Shown: piece after piece, positions 1-6,732 of the stretch | Position numbering within the stretch: the stretch's first letter is position 1 | How the letters are laid out: each line of letters begins with the position of its first letter | Origin: Opitutaceae bacterium | GTDB taxonomy: Bacteria; Verrucomicrobiota; Verrucomicrobiia; Opitutales; Opitutaceae | DNA: 7,142 nucleotides | Assembly (NCBI GenBank): GCA_031282705.1 | Contig: JAITDF010000048.1 | Span: 1-7,142, forward strand | Direction: 5' to 3' | Notes under the pieces: generated by a model | What the model saw: only the letters and a program-made list of their open reading frames with translations | What the model was told of the DNA's origin: nothing | The model's database searches: none | Translations under genes and position numbers: made by a program

Positions 1-16
1 GCCGCGCGCGCGGCGC

Positions 17-3000
17 TCACGGGCGCGGCGGCGCGGCGCGGGTGATGCGCTCCCGCGCGAGCGACGCGCCGGGCAGCTCCTTGCCCAGGATCAGCTCATA
101 CACCTCGCGCGCCTGGCCAAAACGGGACTGCTGCTCCAGCAGCTCGCCGAGCCTGATGAGCGTGCGCGACATCCAGTAGCGCCCGTTCGCCCCGAGCGCG
201 TCCGCGCCGGCTTCGTCGAGCAGCAGGTCGCTGATCATGCGCCACCAGAGCGTCTCCACGCGCTGGTATTCGGCGCGGTTGACGAGGTTGCGCCCGAACT
301 TGTATCCCGCCTCCACGCGCAGGTCCGCCGGCGCGGAGCGCTGGTCGAGCAGCCGCTCGTAAATCGCCGCCGCGCTTTCCGCCCACGATGCGTCGGCGGC
401 CGCCAGCGCCGCGTAGCAGTCCGCCAGCGCCAGCTCCGCCGTGAGCCCGTCGGCGAATCCCGGATAGCGGTGGGTGTTGACCAGGTTTTCGTAGAGCGTG
501 CGCGCCGCGCCATACTGGTTCATCAGCCGCAGGAGGTTGCCCTGCCGCAGCCGCGCATAATAAACCAGTTCGCTTTTCGGAAACGCCTCCACCAGGTTTT
601 CGAGGATGTTGTAGGCCTCGTTGTAATATTGCTCCTGCCCGCGCCGCTCCGCGTAGAGCGCCGCCTGGTAGAGCGCGTAGGGGGCGTAGGGGCTGTCCTT
701 GAAGTTGTCCGCCAGCGTGCGCAGGGCGTTTTGCGCGCCCACGATGTCGCCGCGCGCCGCCGCGATGTCGGCCTCGATGATGTGCGAATAGACCGCCGCG
801 TCGGAGCGCGGAAAATCGGCGCGCAGTTTTTTCAACAGCGCCTGCGCCGCCTCCGTGCGCCGCGGGTCGTCCAGCGCGAAGCCCGCCTGCGCCTCCAGCA
901 GCATCGCCGTGCTGGCGATCTCCGCGCGCAACGGCTCCGGCACGCCGTCCAGCGCGCCGCGCAAGGCGGAGGCCAGCGCGAGCGCGCGGGCGTGCCCGCC
1001 CGTCTCGAAGGCGAGCCGCGCGCGCAGCCACGCGAGCCGCGCGCGCAGGTCCGCCGGCGAATCCCCGGCGAATTCGGCGATCAGCCCGTCCTCCCCGTCC
1101 GCCGCGGCGGGCGGCGCCTCGTCCAGCAGCCGGTCCACCCGCGCGTAGGCCCGCGCCCCCTCGCCCGCGGCCTGCAGGGCGCGCGCCAGGTTCCACTCGG
1201 CGCGCCAGCGGTTGGCCTCGTCAAACCGGTCGTCGCGCGCCTGCGCGTCGAGCAGCTGTTCCGCCGCGACCATCCGCCCGCCGGCCAGGATTTCCGCCTG
1301 CACCCGTTGAAACATCAGCGCCCCCGCCGGCACCCCGGCGGGCACCGCGCCCAGCGCCGCGCCGTAGGCGTCGGCGGCGTTGCGGTAGTCCCGCGCGCGG
1401 AACCACGCCTCGGCCACCAGCACGCCGAGTTGCGCGCGCGCGGGCCCGTCCGGCATCTCGGCCAGCGCGGCGGCGGCCTGGCTGGCGGCGTTGCGGAAGC
1501 GCCCCTGCTCCCACGCCGAGGCCGTCAGCAAACCCAGCGCGGGCACGCGGGCGGACGAGCCGGGGAAACTGGCCAGCACGCGGCCGGCGTCGTTTTCCGC
1601 ATCGACAAAACGCTTGTCCGCCAGCGCGAGTTGCGCGCGGAAGAGCAGCAGCTCCCCCGTGAGCGGGTGCCGCGCCGGCGCGTCGATCAACCGGCCGAGG
1701 AATTTTGCCAGCTCGTCGCGCCGCGCCGGCGTGTCCGCCGAGCCGGCCAGCAGCCGCAGCGCCACCCGCTGCTTGTCCGGGTCCGCCGGGCCGGAAAGCA
1801 GCGCGCGCAACGCCGCCCGCCCCTCGCCGCTTTCCGGCCCGGCGATCAGGCCGAGCAGCAGCCGCCATTCGTCGCCCGTCCGCCCCTCCTCGCGCGGCAG
1901 CAGGCCGAGCTGGCCCTGCAAAAGCTCCACCGCCGCGTCGCGCCGCCCCAGCGCGTGGAGCGCGATGGCGAGCTGGCTCGCGGCCACGTGGCCGGGCGCG
2001 CGCCCGGGGTTGCGGTCGAGCGTCTGGCGCAGGCTCGCGACCAGCCGCTCGTCCGCGCCGCCCATGAACAGCCGCGCCCGCGCCCGCGCCAGCACAAACC
2101 ACGAACGCTGCGCCGGCGTCGCCGCCGCCTCCTCGGCCTGCTGGTAAAGCGCGCCCGCCTGGTTGAAATCCCGCGCCGCCTCCGCCAGCAAACCGCGCAG
2201 GAAAAACAGCCACGGGCGGTCCGTCTCCGGCAGGCTCTGCGGGGCGATCGCCTCCGCCGCGGCGCGCGCGCTGTCGAGCTTTCGCGCGCGCGCCTCGACC
2301 AGCGCCCGCCGCAGCAGCAGTTCCGGCGGCGGCTCCTCCGGAAACCCCTCCCACGCCAGCACGCGCCCCGCCTCCTCCGTGCGGTCCTCCTCCAGCAGCG
2401 CCGTCGCCAGCGCCAGCCGCGTGCGCGCGCCGGCGCCGGCGTCGGCGGCGATGCGTTTGTCCTTGAGCAATTCCTGATACAACGCCGCCGCGATCGAGGG
2501 CAGCCCCAGCTCCAGCGCGCGCCGCGCGTCCAGCTCCCGCGCCAGCAGCCCGCCCGCCGGCGGCCCGTCCGCCGGCGGCTCCGGCGCCGCGCCCGCCAGC
2601 GGCACCGGGTCGTCCGGCGGCGGCGGCGCGTTGCCCGGCGGCGGCGTGGCGTTGCCCGGCGGCGGCAGTGCGTTGGCCGGCGTCGGCGTGATGCCCGGCG
2701 TCGGTGTGGTGCCCGGCGGCGGCGGTGCCGGATTGTCCGGTGGCGGCGGCGGATTGTCCGACGATGGCGGCGCGCCCGGCGGCGGCGCATTGGCCGGCGG
2801 CGACGCATTAGCTGGCGACGACGCATTGGCTGGCGGTGGTGTATTGGCTGGCGGCTGCACTGCGCCCGGCGGCCGCACCGCGTTAGGCGTCGGCACCGCG
2901 TCCGGCGGCGTGGCGTTCGCCGACGCTGGCGCGCCATTCGTCATCGCCGGCGTGGCGCCGACGGCGGCCGCCGTGGTTGCGTTGCCCGCCGCCGATACCG

Positions 3001-3160
3001 CCGTCGATACCGCCGCCGGTGCCGCTGGCGGCACCGCGGCGGAGGCCGGCGCGCCGTCCGTTTGCGCGGAAACCACGCCCATGCCGCCGCCCGCCGCCGC
3101 GCCCCAAAACGCGACCGCGAGCGCCGGGCAACGCAGCCATGTATGCAAATGCGAAAGCAT
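17..3160 (-). CDS. Exported tetratricopeptide-repeat protein with Pro/Ala-rich spacer
   Basis: About 1,047 residues from the chosen ATG at 3160. The N-terminus is a Sec-type signal peptide: a short polar start (MLSHLHTWLR), a hydrophobic core and a probable cleavage after V-S-A near residue 32. No lipobox cysteine is visible. Residues ~38-205 are low-complexity, rich in Ala, Pro, Asn and Gly. From ~210 to the end the protein is almost entirely helical and Ala/Leu/Arg-rich, with repeated TPR signatures such as AALYQELLKD, ALYQQAEEA and AREVYELIL. The last ~235 residues (YALYQAALYAERRG, FPKSELVYYARLRQGNL) resemble the TPR arrays of YbgF/BamD-like periplasmic proteins. A periplasmic or outer-membrane-associated scaffolding role is inferred; no enzyme motif is seen. 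In-frame starts at 3175 and 3277 exist. ATG 3160 is preferred because the signal peptide begins there and GGGGG (3165-3169) lies 4 nt upstream. TGA is at 19-17. The next gene downstream is outside the window. Confidence 0.85.
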   Translation of the reverse strand: MLSHLHTWLRCPALAVAFWGAAAGGGMGVVSAQTDGAPASAAVPPAAPAAVSTAVSAAGNATTAAAVGATPAMTNGAPASANATPPDAVPTPNAVRPPGAVQPPANTPPPANASSPANASPPANAPPPGAPPSSDNPPPPPDNPAPPPPGTTPTPGITPTPANALPPPGNATPPPGNAPPPPDDPVPLAGAAPEPPADGPPAGGLLARELDARRALELGLPSIAAALYQELLKDKRIAADAGAGARTRLALATALLEEDRTEEAGRVLAWEGFPEEPPPELLLRRALVEARARKLDSARAAAEAIAPQSLPETDRPWLFFLRGLLAEAARDFNQAGALYQQAEEAAATPAQRSWFVLARARARLFMGGADERLVASLRQTLDRNPGRAPGHVAASQLAIALHALGRRDAAVELLQGQLGLLPREEGRTGDEWRLLLGLIAGPESGEGRAALRALLSGPADPDKQRVALRLLAGSADTPARRDELAKFLGRLIDAPARHPLTGELLLFRAQLALADKRFVDAENDAGRVLASFPGSSARVPALGLLTASAWEQGRFRNAASQAAAALAEMPDGPARAQLGVLVAEAWFRARDYRNAADAYGAALGAVPAGVPAGALMFQRVQAEILAGGRMVAAEQLLDAQARDDRFDEANRWRAEWNLARALQAAGEGARAYARVDRLLDEAPPAAADGEDGLIAEFAGDSPADLRARLAWLRARLAFETGGHARALALASALRGALDGVPEPLRAEIASTAMLLEAQAGFALDDPRRTEAAQALLKKLRADFPRSDAAVYSHIIEADIAAARGDIVGAQNALRTLADNFKDSPYAPYALYQAALYAERRGQEQYYNEAYNILENLVEAFPKSELVYYARLRQGNLLRLMNQYGAARTLYENLVNTHRYPGFADGLTAELALADCYAALAAADASWAESAAAIYERLLDQRSAPADLRVEAGYKFGRNLVNRAEYQRVETLWWRMISDLLLDEAGADALGANGRYWMSRTLIRLGELLEQQSRFGQAREVYELILGKELPGASLARERITRAAPPRP
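2588..2908 (-). repeat. Imperfect Pro/Ala-rich coding repeat
   Basis: In-frame degenerate minisatellite inside the TPR gene. It encodes repeated short units of the NAxPP/PANAxPP type (for example PPANASPPANAPPPG, PGNATPPPGNAPPPP). On the plus strand it appears as recurring GGCGGCGGCG blocks separated by cgttg, cattg or gattg. It makes a flexible extended spacer between the signal peptide and the TPR domain. Units are 4-6 codons long and diverged, so the edges are approximate. Confidence 0.7.
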
Positions 3161-3349
3161 AAAACCCCCGGACATTGCGCGCGCGCGCCGCCCGACGCAA
3201 GCCGGGGCGATCACGAAGCCGGAAATCGGACGCCATGCCATTTCCCAATTGAATTTCAAACATGGTCCGGGAATCACTCCATAACGCAGGTTGGCGGACT
3301 GTCGCTCCGCCCTGAACCGAATCTGCCCGGGACAAAGGTCCGCAAACGC

Positions 3350-3376
3350 AAAAAGCCCGTGGACGGGTGCGGGCTT
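3350..3376 (-). terminator. Probable intrinsic terminator of the MerR-VIT/VWA unit
   Basis: On the minus strand AAGCCCG (3376-3370), a 10-nt loop and CGGGCTT (3359-3353) form a 7-bp GC-rich stem that runs straight into five T residues (3354-3350). It lies about 120 nt after the VIT/VWA stop and about 190 nt before the TPR start, so it would separate the two transcription units. The T-tract is short and a smaller competing stem (CCCG/CGGG, 3356-3366) is possible, so efficiency is uncertain. Confidence 0.6.
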
Positions 3377-3380
3377 CCAA

Positions 3381-3423
3381 GCAGACTGGGGTTCGGGCGG
3401 TGCGGCAGTGTCTGTCAGTCTGC
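3381..3423 (-). repeat. 8-bp perfect inverted repeat next to the terminator
   Basis: GCAGACTG (plus 3381-3388) and CAGTCTGC (3416-3423) are exact reverse complements with a 27-nt interior. The right arm overlaps the foot of the long hairpin at 3418-3488, so the two pairings exclude each other. In the minus-strand transcript the second arm ends only 4 nt before the terminator stem. Confidence 0.45.
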
Positions 3424-3488
3424 GTTACGACGCTCCCGCTTAACATCGGTTATTTACCGATGTTACGCGGAAGCATCGTAGCGCGGAC
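3418..3488 (-). repeat. Long imperfect hairpin immediately after the VIT/VWA stop
   Basis: The core is a perfect 10-bp inverted repeat, TAACATCGGT (3441-3450) and ACCGATGTTA (3456-3465), around a 5-nt loop TATTT. Pairing continues outward through 3436-3439/3467-3470 and 3426-3434/3472-3480, then with gaps to 3418/3488. In the minus-strand RNA, positions 3431/3475 and 3435/3471 become G-U wobble pairs, while on the plus strand they are C-A mismatches; this favours the minus-strand transcript as the functional form. The outer part has two A-C mismatches (3421/3485, 3425/3481). The hairpin begins 5 nt after the TGA of the VIT/VWA gene and has no T-tract. It may stabilise the mRNA 3' end, be an RNase III target, or be a small palindromic element. 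Confidence 0.6.
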
Positions 3489-3493
3489 ACCAA

Positions 3494-5917
3494 TCAAGCG
3501 GCATTGCCGGCAGGCGGGAGGATGGCGGTGATGCGGCGTTTGGTCTCCTCGGGCATGGCGCGCAGATGCCGGCGCAGGAGGCGGGCGGTCTGGCGGCTCG
3601 GGGAAAACTGCTTTTGGCCCCGCATGACCAGCCAGTCCAGCAGCATCGCCCAGAGGTCTTTCTCATCGACGGCGTGCTGCTGCGCGAGCCGCCTGATGCC
3701 GGCGTGAAGAGCCGAAAAGGCCGCATCGGCGGACAGCCGCGCGACGATCTCCCCGAGGTCGGTGGTGCGCAGGGCGAGCTGGTCGAAAGTTTCCAGCAGC
3801 GTCACGAAGATGGCGTCCACGTCGCCTGAAGCGGAATTTTTCATGCGCCCGATCAAATCAAAGGGAGCGCCATCCGCCGCGGGAGGGCGCGGCGGGCGGG
3901 CTGCCGGGGATGCGGGGCGGCCCAGGGGTGCAGGGCGGGCCGGGGACTTCCGCGGGGCCTTTTTCGGGGCCAAGGGAGACGCGCTCACTTTCAGGTGCGC
4001 TTTTTTAAAGGACTCCTGCCGCACCTTTTGGGCCAGAATAGACGGGCGGCCATATGTATCATCCACCGAATCGGCGTCCATCGAAAAACAGATGGAGGCC
4101 GAGTCGCATCGAATGGAATTTCTCACCGTGCCCGCGCCGCCCCAGCCGGCGGCGAGCATTTGCGGGACTTGCCGGAGGTCGGGCAGGCCGGCGGCCTTGT
4201 CCCTGCCTTCGCGGACGTGCACGAGGAAGAGGTTGGTGTGTTCGCTGACCAGCTGGTATTGCAAGGCGAGCGCCTCCTTTTCCGTGTCCGACGCGGCTTC
4301 GGCCATTCTTTGCGCGCCGGCCAGGCGCGGCAGGCTGTCGCCGGACGCGGGCGCGGCGGAAATCGTCCCGGCCCGGAGCGAGTGCGCGGCGCCGCCGGCC
4401 TCCCAGCACAGTTGCGGGGCCTGCTCCGGCGGGCGGGCGAATTGGGCGAAGAGGTGGACGGTCTCGCCGTCGTAGAGCGCGCGGGGCGGGGCGGATTGCC
4501 AGAGCGGAGCGGCGGCGCCCCAGTCCACGCGCACCCGGACGGCGGCGCCGCCGCGCATCCGGTGAAACATGCGCACGATGGCGTCGGCGATGTTTTCGTT
4601 GGGTGAAACGAGTTCGCACGCGCCGCCGGTTTTTTCGGCGAGTTCGCGGTGAAGGGTTTCCGCCGGGGCGCTGCCCACGCCCACGGCAAAGATGCGGTGG
4701 CCGGAGCGCCCGGCCTCGGCGATGATGTCCCCGGCGCCCCAGACTTCCCCGTCGGTGATGAGCAGGACGGCGGGCGGCGGGAGCCCGGCGCCGCCGGGCG
4801 CGGCGATGTCGTTGAGCGTTGAGAGCAGGGCGGAGCGCATCTCGGTGCCGCCGAGGTCGGCGTCGATGCTCGAAACGGCGTTGGAAAGGCGGTGGATGAC
4901 CGCGGGGGTGCAGGGTTCGAGCCGGCCCCGCTCGTGCTCGACCTGGCTGCCGAAGCGGCTGAGGGAAACGTAATCGCCGGCGTCCAGTTCCGCGAGGACG
5001 CGGTGAAGCGCGCACCGGGCGGACGCGATGCTGTCGCCGCCCATCGAGCTGGAGCAGTCAACGAGGATTTTGAGGAGCAGCGGCGCCGTGGTCTCTCGCG
5101 GCAGCGCGGGGCAGAAACTGGCGAGCACGGTGTGCCCGGCGGCGGCGGCGGCGGCACCGCCGTCGCTGCCGCCGGTCGTGCCGGGCGCGGAGAACGCGAA
5201 GGAGCGGCCGGCGAGGCGGTCGAGCACGAGGATGAAATCGCGGTCGAGCACGGTGCCGGCGGCGAGGGAGACGGCGCGCCCGCCGGCGATGCCGCCGAGG
5301 TTGACGGCGTGGCTGGGCGAGGAAATCTCCGCGGCGGCGATGTCGCCGAACAGCTCGATCCTGAGTTCCAGCGGATAATCCGCCGCGAGGCTGGCGGCGG
5401 CGGTCTCGTGGGGCGCGAGGCCGCCGGCGGCATGGGCGTCGCCGTAGCGCGGGGCGATGACGGTCGGGACGCCGAGGCGGACGCGGCCCTGCTCGAAGCG
5501 GAGGAGTTGCGCGTAGCGGAGTTCGAGGACGGCGTCCTCGCCGGGCTTGATGTTGCCGAGGTTGGCGGTGAAGAGGCCGGGGGCGGAGGCCTCGACCATC
5601 ACGGGCGTGTCGCCGGCATCAATGGCCTCTTCATAATCGCGGCGCGCCTGTTCGCGTTTGACGACCGCGCCGCGCAATTTTTTCCCGCCGATTTCAACGT
5701 CCAGCGCCATGAGGCGCGCGCCCCAGGCCAGCGGGAAAGTATAAACGGCCTCGATGTCCCGGGCGGATTCGTTGCGGTAGCGCTGCCGGATGCGCATGTC
5801 CAGCAGGAGGCCGTCGAGCCGTCCGTTGATGCGGACGGATTTGAGCACGGGGGCTTCTCCGAAGCCCTGGCGCGTTTCGAGGCCGATGCGGGTGTTTTCG
5901 TGGTGCATGGTGATCAT
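3494..5917 (-). CDS. VIT and VWA (MIDAS) domain protein
   Basis: About 807 residues from ATG 5917; an in-frame GTG at 5998 would give 834. Numbers below use the 834-residue form. The N-terminus carries a VIT (vault/inter-alpha-trypsin) domain at ~36-165, with the typical YTFPLAWGARLMALDVEIGG, DYEEAIDAGDTPVM and GLFTANLGNIKPGE segments. A VWA domain spans ~305-480. Its MIDAS is complete: D314-x-S316-x-S318 (DCSSS), T385 (GGTE) and D416 (ITDGE), so it should bind a divalent metal and a protein ligand. The post-VWA stretch ALALQYQLVSEHTNLFLVHV (~577-596) is typical of bacterial VIT-VWA proteins. A basic Pro/Ala linker (~678-709) leads to a ~120-residue predicted helical tail I do not recognise. 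No signal peptide or membrane segment is visible, so it is probably cytoplasmic. Family members are protein-interaction scaffolds; the exact role here is unknown. It lies just downstream of the MerR gene, probably in one operon. Confidence 0.88.
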   Translation of the reverse strand: MITMHHENTRIGLETRQGFGEAPVLKSVRINGRLDGLLLDMRIRQRYRNESARDIEAVYTFPLAWGARLMALDVEIGGKKLRGAVVKREQARRDYEEAIDAGDTPVMVEASAPGLFTANLGNIKPGEDAVLELRYAQLLRFEQGRVRLGVPTVIAPRYGDAHAAGGLAPHETAAASLAADYPLELRIELFGDIAAAEISSPSHAVNLGGIAGGRAVSLAAGTVLDRDFILVLDRLAGRSFAFSAPGTTGGSDGGAAAAAAGHTVLASFCPALPRETTAPLLLKILVDCSSSMGGDSIASARCALHRVLAELDAGDYVSLSRFGSQVEHERGRLEPCTPAVIHRLSNAVSSIDADLGGTEMRSALLSTLNDIAAPGGAGLPPPAVLLITDGEVWGAGDIIAEAGRSGHRIFAVGVGSAPAETLHRELAEKTGGACELVSPNENIADAIVRMFHRMRGGAAVRVRVDWGAAAPLWQSAPPRALYDGETVHLFAQFARPPEQAPQLCWEAGGAAHSLRAGTISAAPASGDSLPRLAGAQRMAEAASDTEKEALALQYQLVSEHTNLFLVHVREGRDKAAGLPDLRQVPQMLAAGWGGAGTVRNSIRCDSASICFSMDADSVDDTYGRPSILAQKVRQESFKKAHLKVSASPLAPKKAPRKSPARPAPLGRPASPAARPPRPPAADGAPFDLIGRMKNSASGDVDAIFVTLLETFDQLALRTTDLGEIVARLSADAAFSALHAGIRRLAQQHAVDEKDLWAMLLDWLVMRGQKQFSPSRQTARLLRRHLRAMPEETKRRITAILPPAGNAA

Positions 5918-5998
5918 GGTGGTGTTTTTTTGCGGGCTGATGTTTTTTTTGCGGGTCGGGTTTGGTGTCGATGCGGGTTGCAAATGGCGGAAATTCAC
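5918..5998 (-). promoter_or_regulatory. GTGA junction and A-rich leader before VIT/VWA
   Basis: The MerR stop TGA (5997-5995) overlaps a GTG (5998-5996) in the VIT/VWA frame, giving a 4-nt GTGA overlap suited to translational coupling. The following 27 codons (NFRHLQPAST...) do not look like VIT sequence and include A8 (5950-5943) and A7 (5931-5925) on the minus strand, the second within CCCGCAAAAAAACACCACC directly before ATG 5917. A similar arrangement (GAAAAACACACCGGC) precedes the MerR ATG. I therefore prefer ATG 5917, with an A-rich ribosome-loading region and no classical Shine-Dalgarno. ATG 5908 and GTG 5998 remain possible. Confidence 0.45.
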
Positions 5999-6456
5999 GA
6001 AGGCGTCCGGCGCCTTGCCGGGCGGCGGCTTCCGGCGGCGGCCGGCGCCGGGTTTTGCGGCGGCAGCCGTTTCGCGGCGACGGCCATGACTTCGCGGACA
6101 AACGCGCGGAGCTGCTCGGGCGGGAGACCGCTTTCCTCGGGGGAAACCTCGATTTCGACGCCGGGCGCGACGAGGATGTGGCTGCGCACCTCGACGGCGC
6201 CGGGCTGGCGGCGGCGCGGCGGCACGGGCGGCTCCCCGCCGGAGAGGACTTCGCGGACGCGTTCGAGTGCGACGCCGGCGTCGGTGAGCTCCTTGATGCG
6301 GAGCAGCGTGGAAAGATGCCCGCCGGTGTAATGCGCCGCGCGCCCGCCGCCCTCGGGGCGCGGGAGCAGCCCGATTTGGATGTAGTAGCGGACGGTGCGC
6401 CTGCCGCAGCCGGCAAGCGTGCCAAGGTCGTCCAGGGTGAATTTTTTCGTGTCCAT
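5995..6456 (-). CDS. MerR-family transcriptional regulator
   Basis: A 153-residue protein. Residues ~6-72 form a MerR winged helix-turn-helix: FTLDDLGTLAGCGRRTVRYY is the recognition region, then IGLLPRP, a short wing (GGGRAAHYTGGHL), and LLRIKELTDAGVALERVREVL. The usual long dimerisation helix and metal-binding cysteine loop are absent; the only Cys is C17, inside the HTH. A Pro/Arg linker (~75-88) leads to a compact segment, VRSHILVAPGVEIEV plus LRAFVREVMAVAAKRL (~90-130), and a basic tail (RRPARRRTPS). It presumably controls its own promoter and the coupled VIT/VWA gene downstream. The ATG at 6456 is the natural start, six residues before the HTH. The effector is unknown; metal or redox sensing of the MerR/SoxR/CueR type is unlikely without cysteine ligands. 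Confidence 0.88.
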   Translation of the reverse strand: MDTKKFTLDDLGTLAGCGRRTVRYYIQIGLLPRPEGGGRAAHYTGGHLSTLLRIKELTDAGVALERVREVLSGGEPPVPPRRRQPGAVEVRSHILVAPGVEIEVSPEESGLPPEQLRAFVREVMAVAAKRLPPQNPAPAAAGSRRPARRRTPS

Positions 6457-6472
6457 GCCGGTGTGTTTTTCG

Positions 6473-6502
6473 TGACAGTTTAATGTGACAGTCGAGCTGT
6501 CA
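6473..6502. promoter_or_regulatory. Putative MerR operator (TGACAG dyad plus half-site)
   Basis: TGACAG (6486-6491), five bases and CTGTCA (6497-6502) make a perfect 17-bp dyad. A further TGACAG at 6473-6478 lies 13 bp from the left half-site in the same orientation. Flanks add near-symmetry (TAATGT 6481-6486 and ACATTA 6503-6508, offset by one base). The dyad covers the -35 and spacer and the extra half-site touches the putative -10, a layout that suits autoregulation by the adjacent MerR protein. Confidence 0.5.
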
Positions 6503-6503
6503 A
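6477..6503 (-). promoter_or_regulatory. Candidate promoter of the MerR-VIT/VWA unit
   Basis: On the minus strand a consensus -35 TTGACA (6503-6498) is followed after 15 bp by TAAACT (6482-6477), a 4/6 match to a -10. The start of transcription would be near 6470, about 14 nt before the MerR ATG. The spacer is short for sigma-70, and MerR-activated promoters usually have 19-20 bp, so the -10 assignment is tentative. The AT-rich context stands out in this GC-rich window. Confidence 0.45.
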
Positions 6504-6568
6504 CATTAATTCCGAAAAAAATTTTCCCGCGCCGGCTTGGCTCCGGTTCTGCCTGGTGAAATTTGAAA

Positions 6569-6594
6569 CGGGGGCGGATTTGGCCCCGCCCCCG
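6569..6594 (-). terminator. Candidate terminator after tRNA-Pro
   Basis: A perfect 9-bp stem, CGGGGGCGG (6569-6577) and CCGCCCCCG (6586-6594), with an 8-nt loop. Read on the minus strand it is followed by TTTCAAATTT, an interrupted T-rich stretch. It lies about 140 nt after the tRNA 3' end and upstream of the MerR promoter, so it could end the tRNA transcript. The rest of 6504-6732 holds no gene I can support. Confidence 0.45.
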
Positions 6595-6732
6595 CCGGCC
6601 GCCGCGCCGCCTCCCGACTGCGGCGTTTCCGGGCGGGCGTGGCGCATGACGGGAGATTTCATGCCGCGCGCGCTGGATTCATTGCGCGCCTCCCCGCCGA
6701 AAGCCCCCGCCTCCTCCCGTCTCCTCCGAAAC

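Larger units (their letters stand above)
3161..3493. other. Structured intergenic region between the VIT/VWA and TPR genes
   Basis: A 333-bp stretch without a supported gene. The part near 3350-3493 is dominated by inverted repeats (listed separately) that belong to the 3' end of the VIT/VWA transcript. The part at 3161-3349 is the upstream region of the TPR gene. It holds a small hairpin (GGCGGA 3293-3298 / TCCGCC 3306-3311, 7-nt loop), and I see no convincing -35/-10 pair for the TPR gene. Open frames crossing this region have no recognisable protein character. Confidence 0.6.

Noticed and set aside
2883..3446. Minus-strand frame across the intergenic hairpins
   Set aside because: It overlaps the terminator and the start of the TPR gene in another frame, and the composition is not protein-like.
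470..3481. A 1,003-codon open frame on the plus strand, antisense to the TPR gene
   Set aside because: Its translation is an Arg/Gln/Pro-rich string with long RRRR runs and no domain; it is the expected by-product of the GC-rich codon bias of the real gene on the other strand.
4892..6331. A 479-codon plus-strand open frame opposite VIT/VWA and MerR
   Set aside because: It spans two convincing opposite-strand genes, is Gly/Ala/Glu-biased and shows no recognisable domain.
5995..6456. Mercury, copper or redox-sensing MerR subtype
   Set aside because: There is no C-terminal cysteine pair or metal-binding loop, and no metal or redox gene is nearby.
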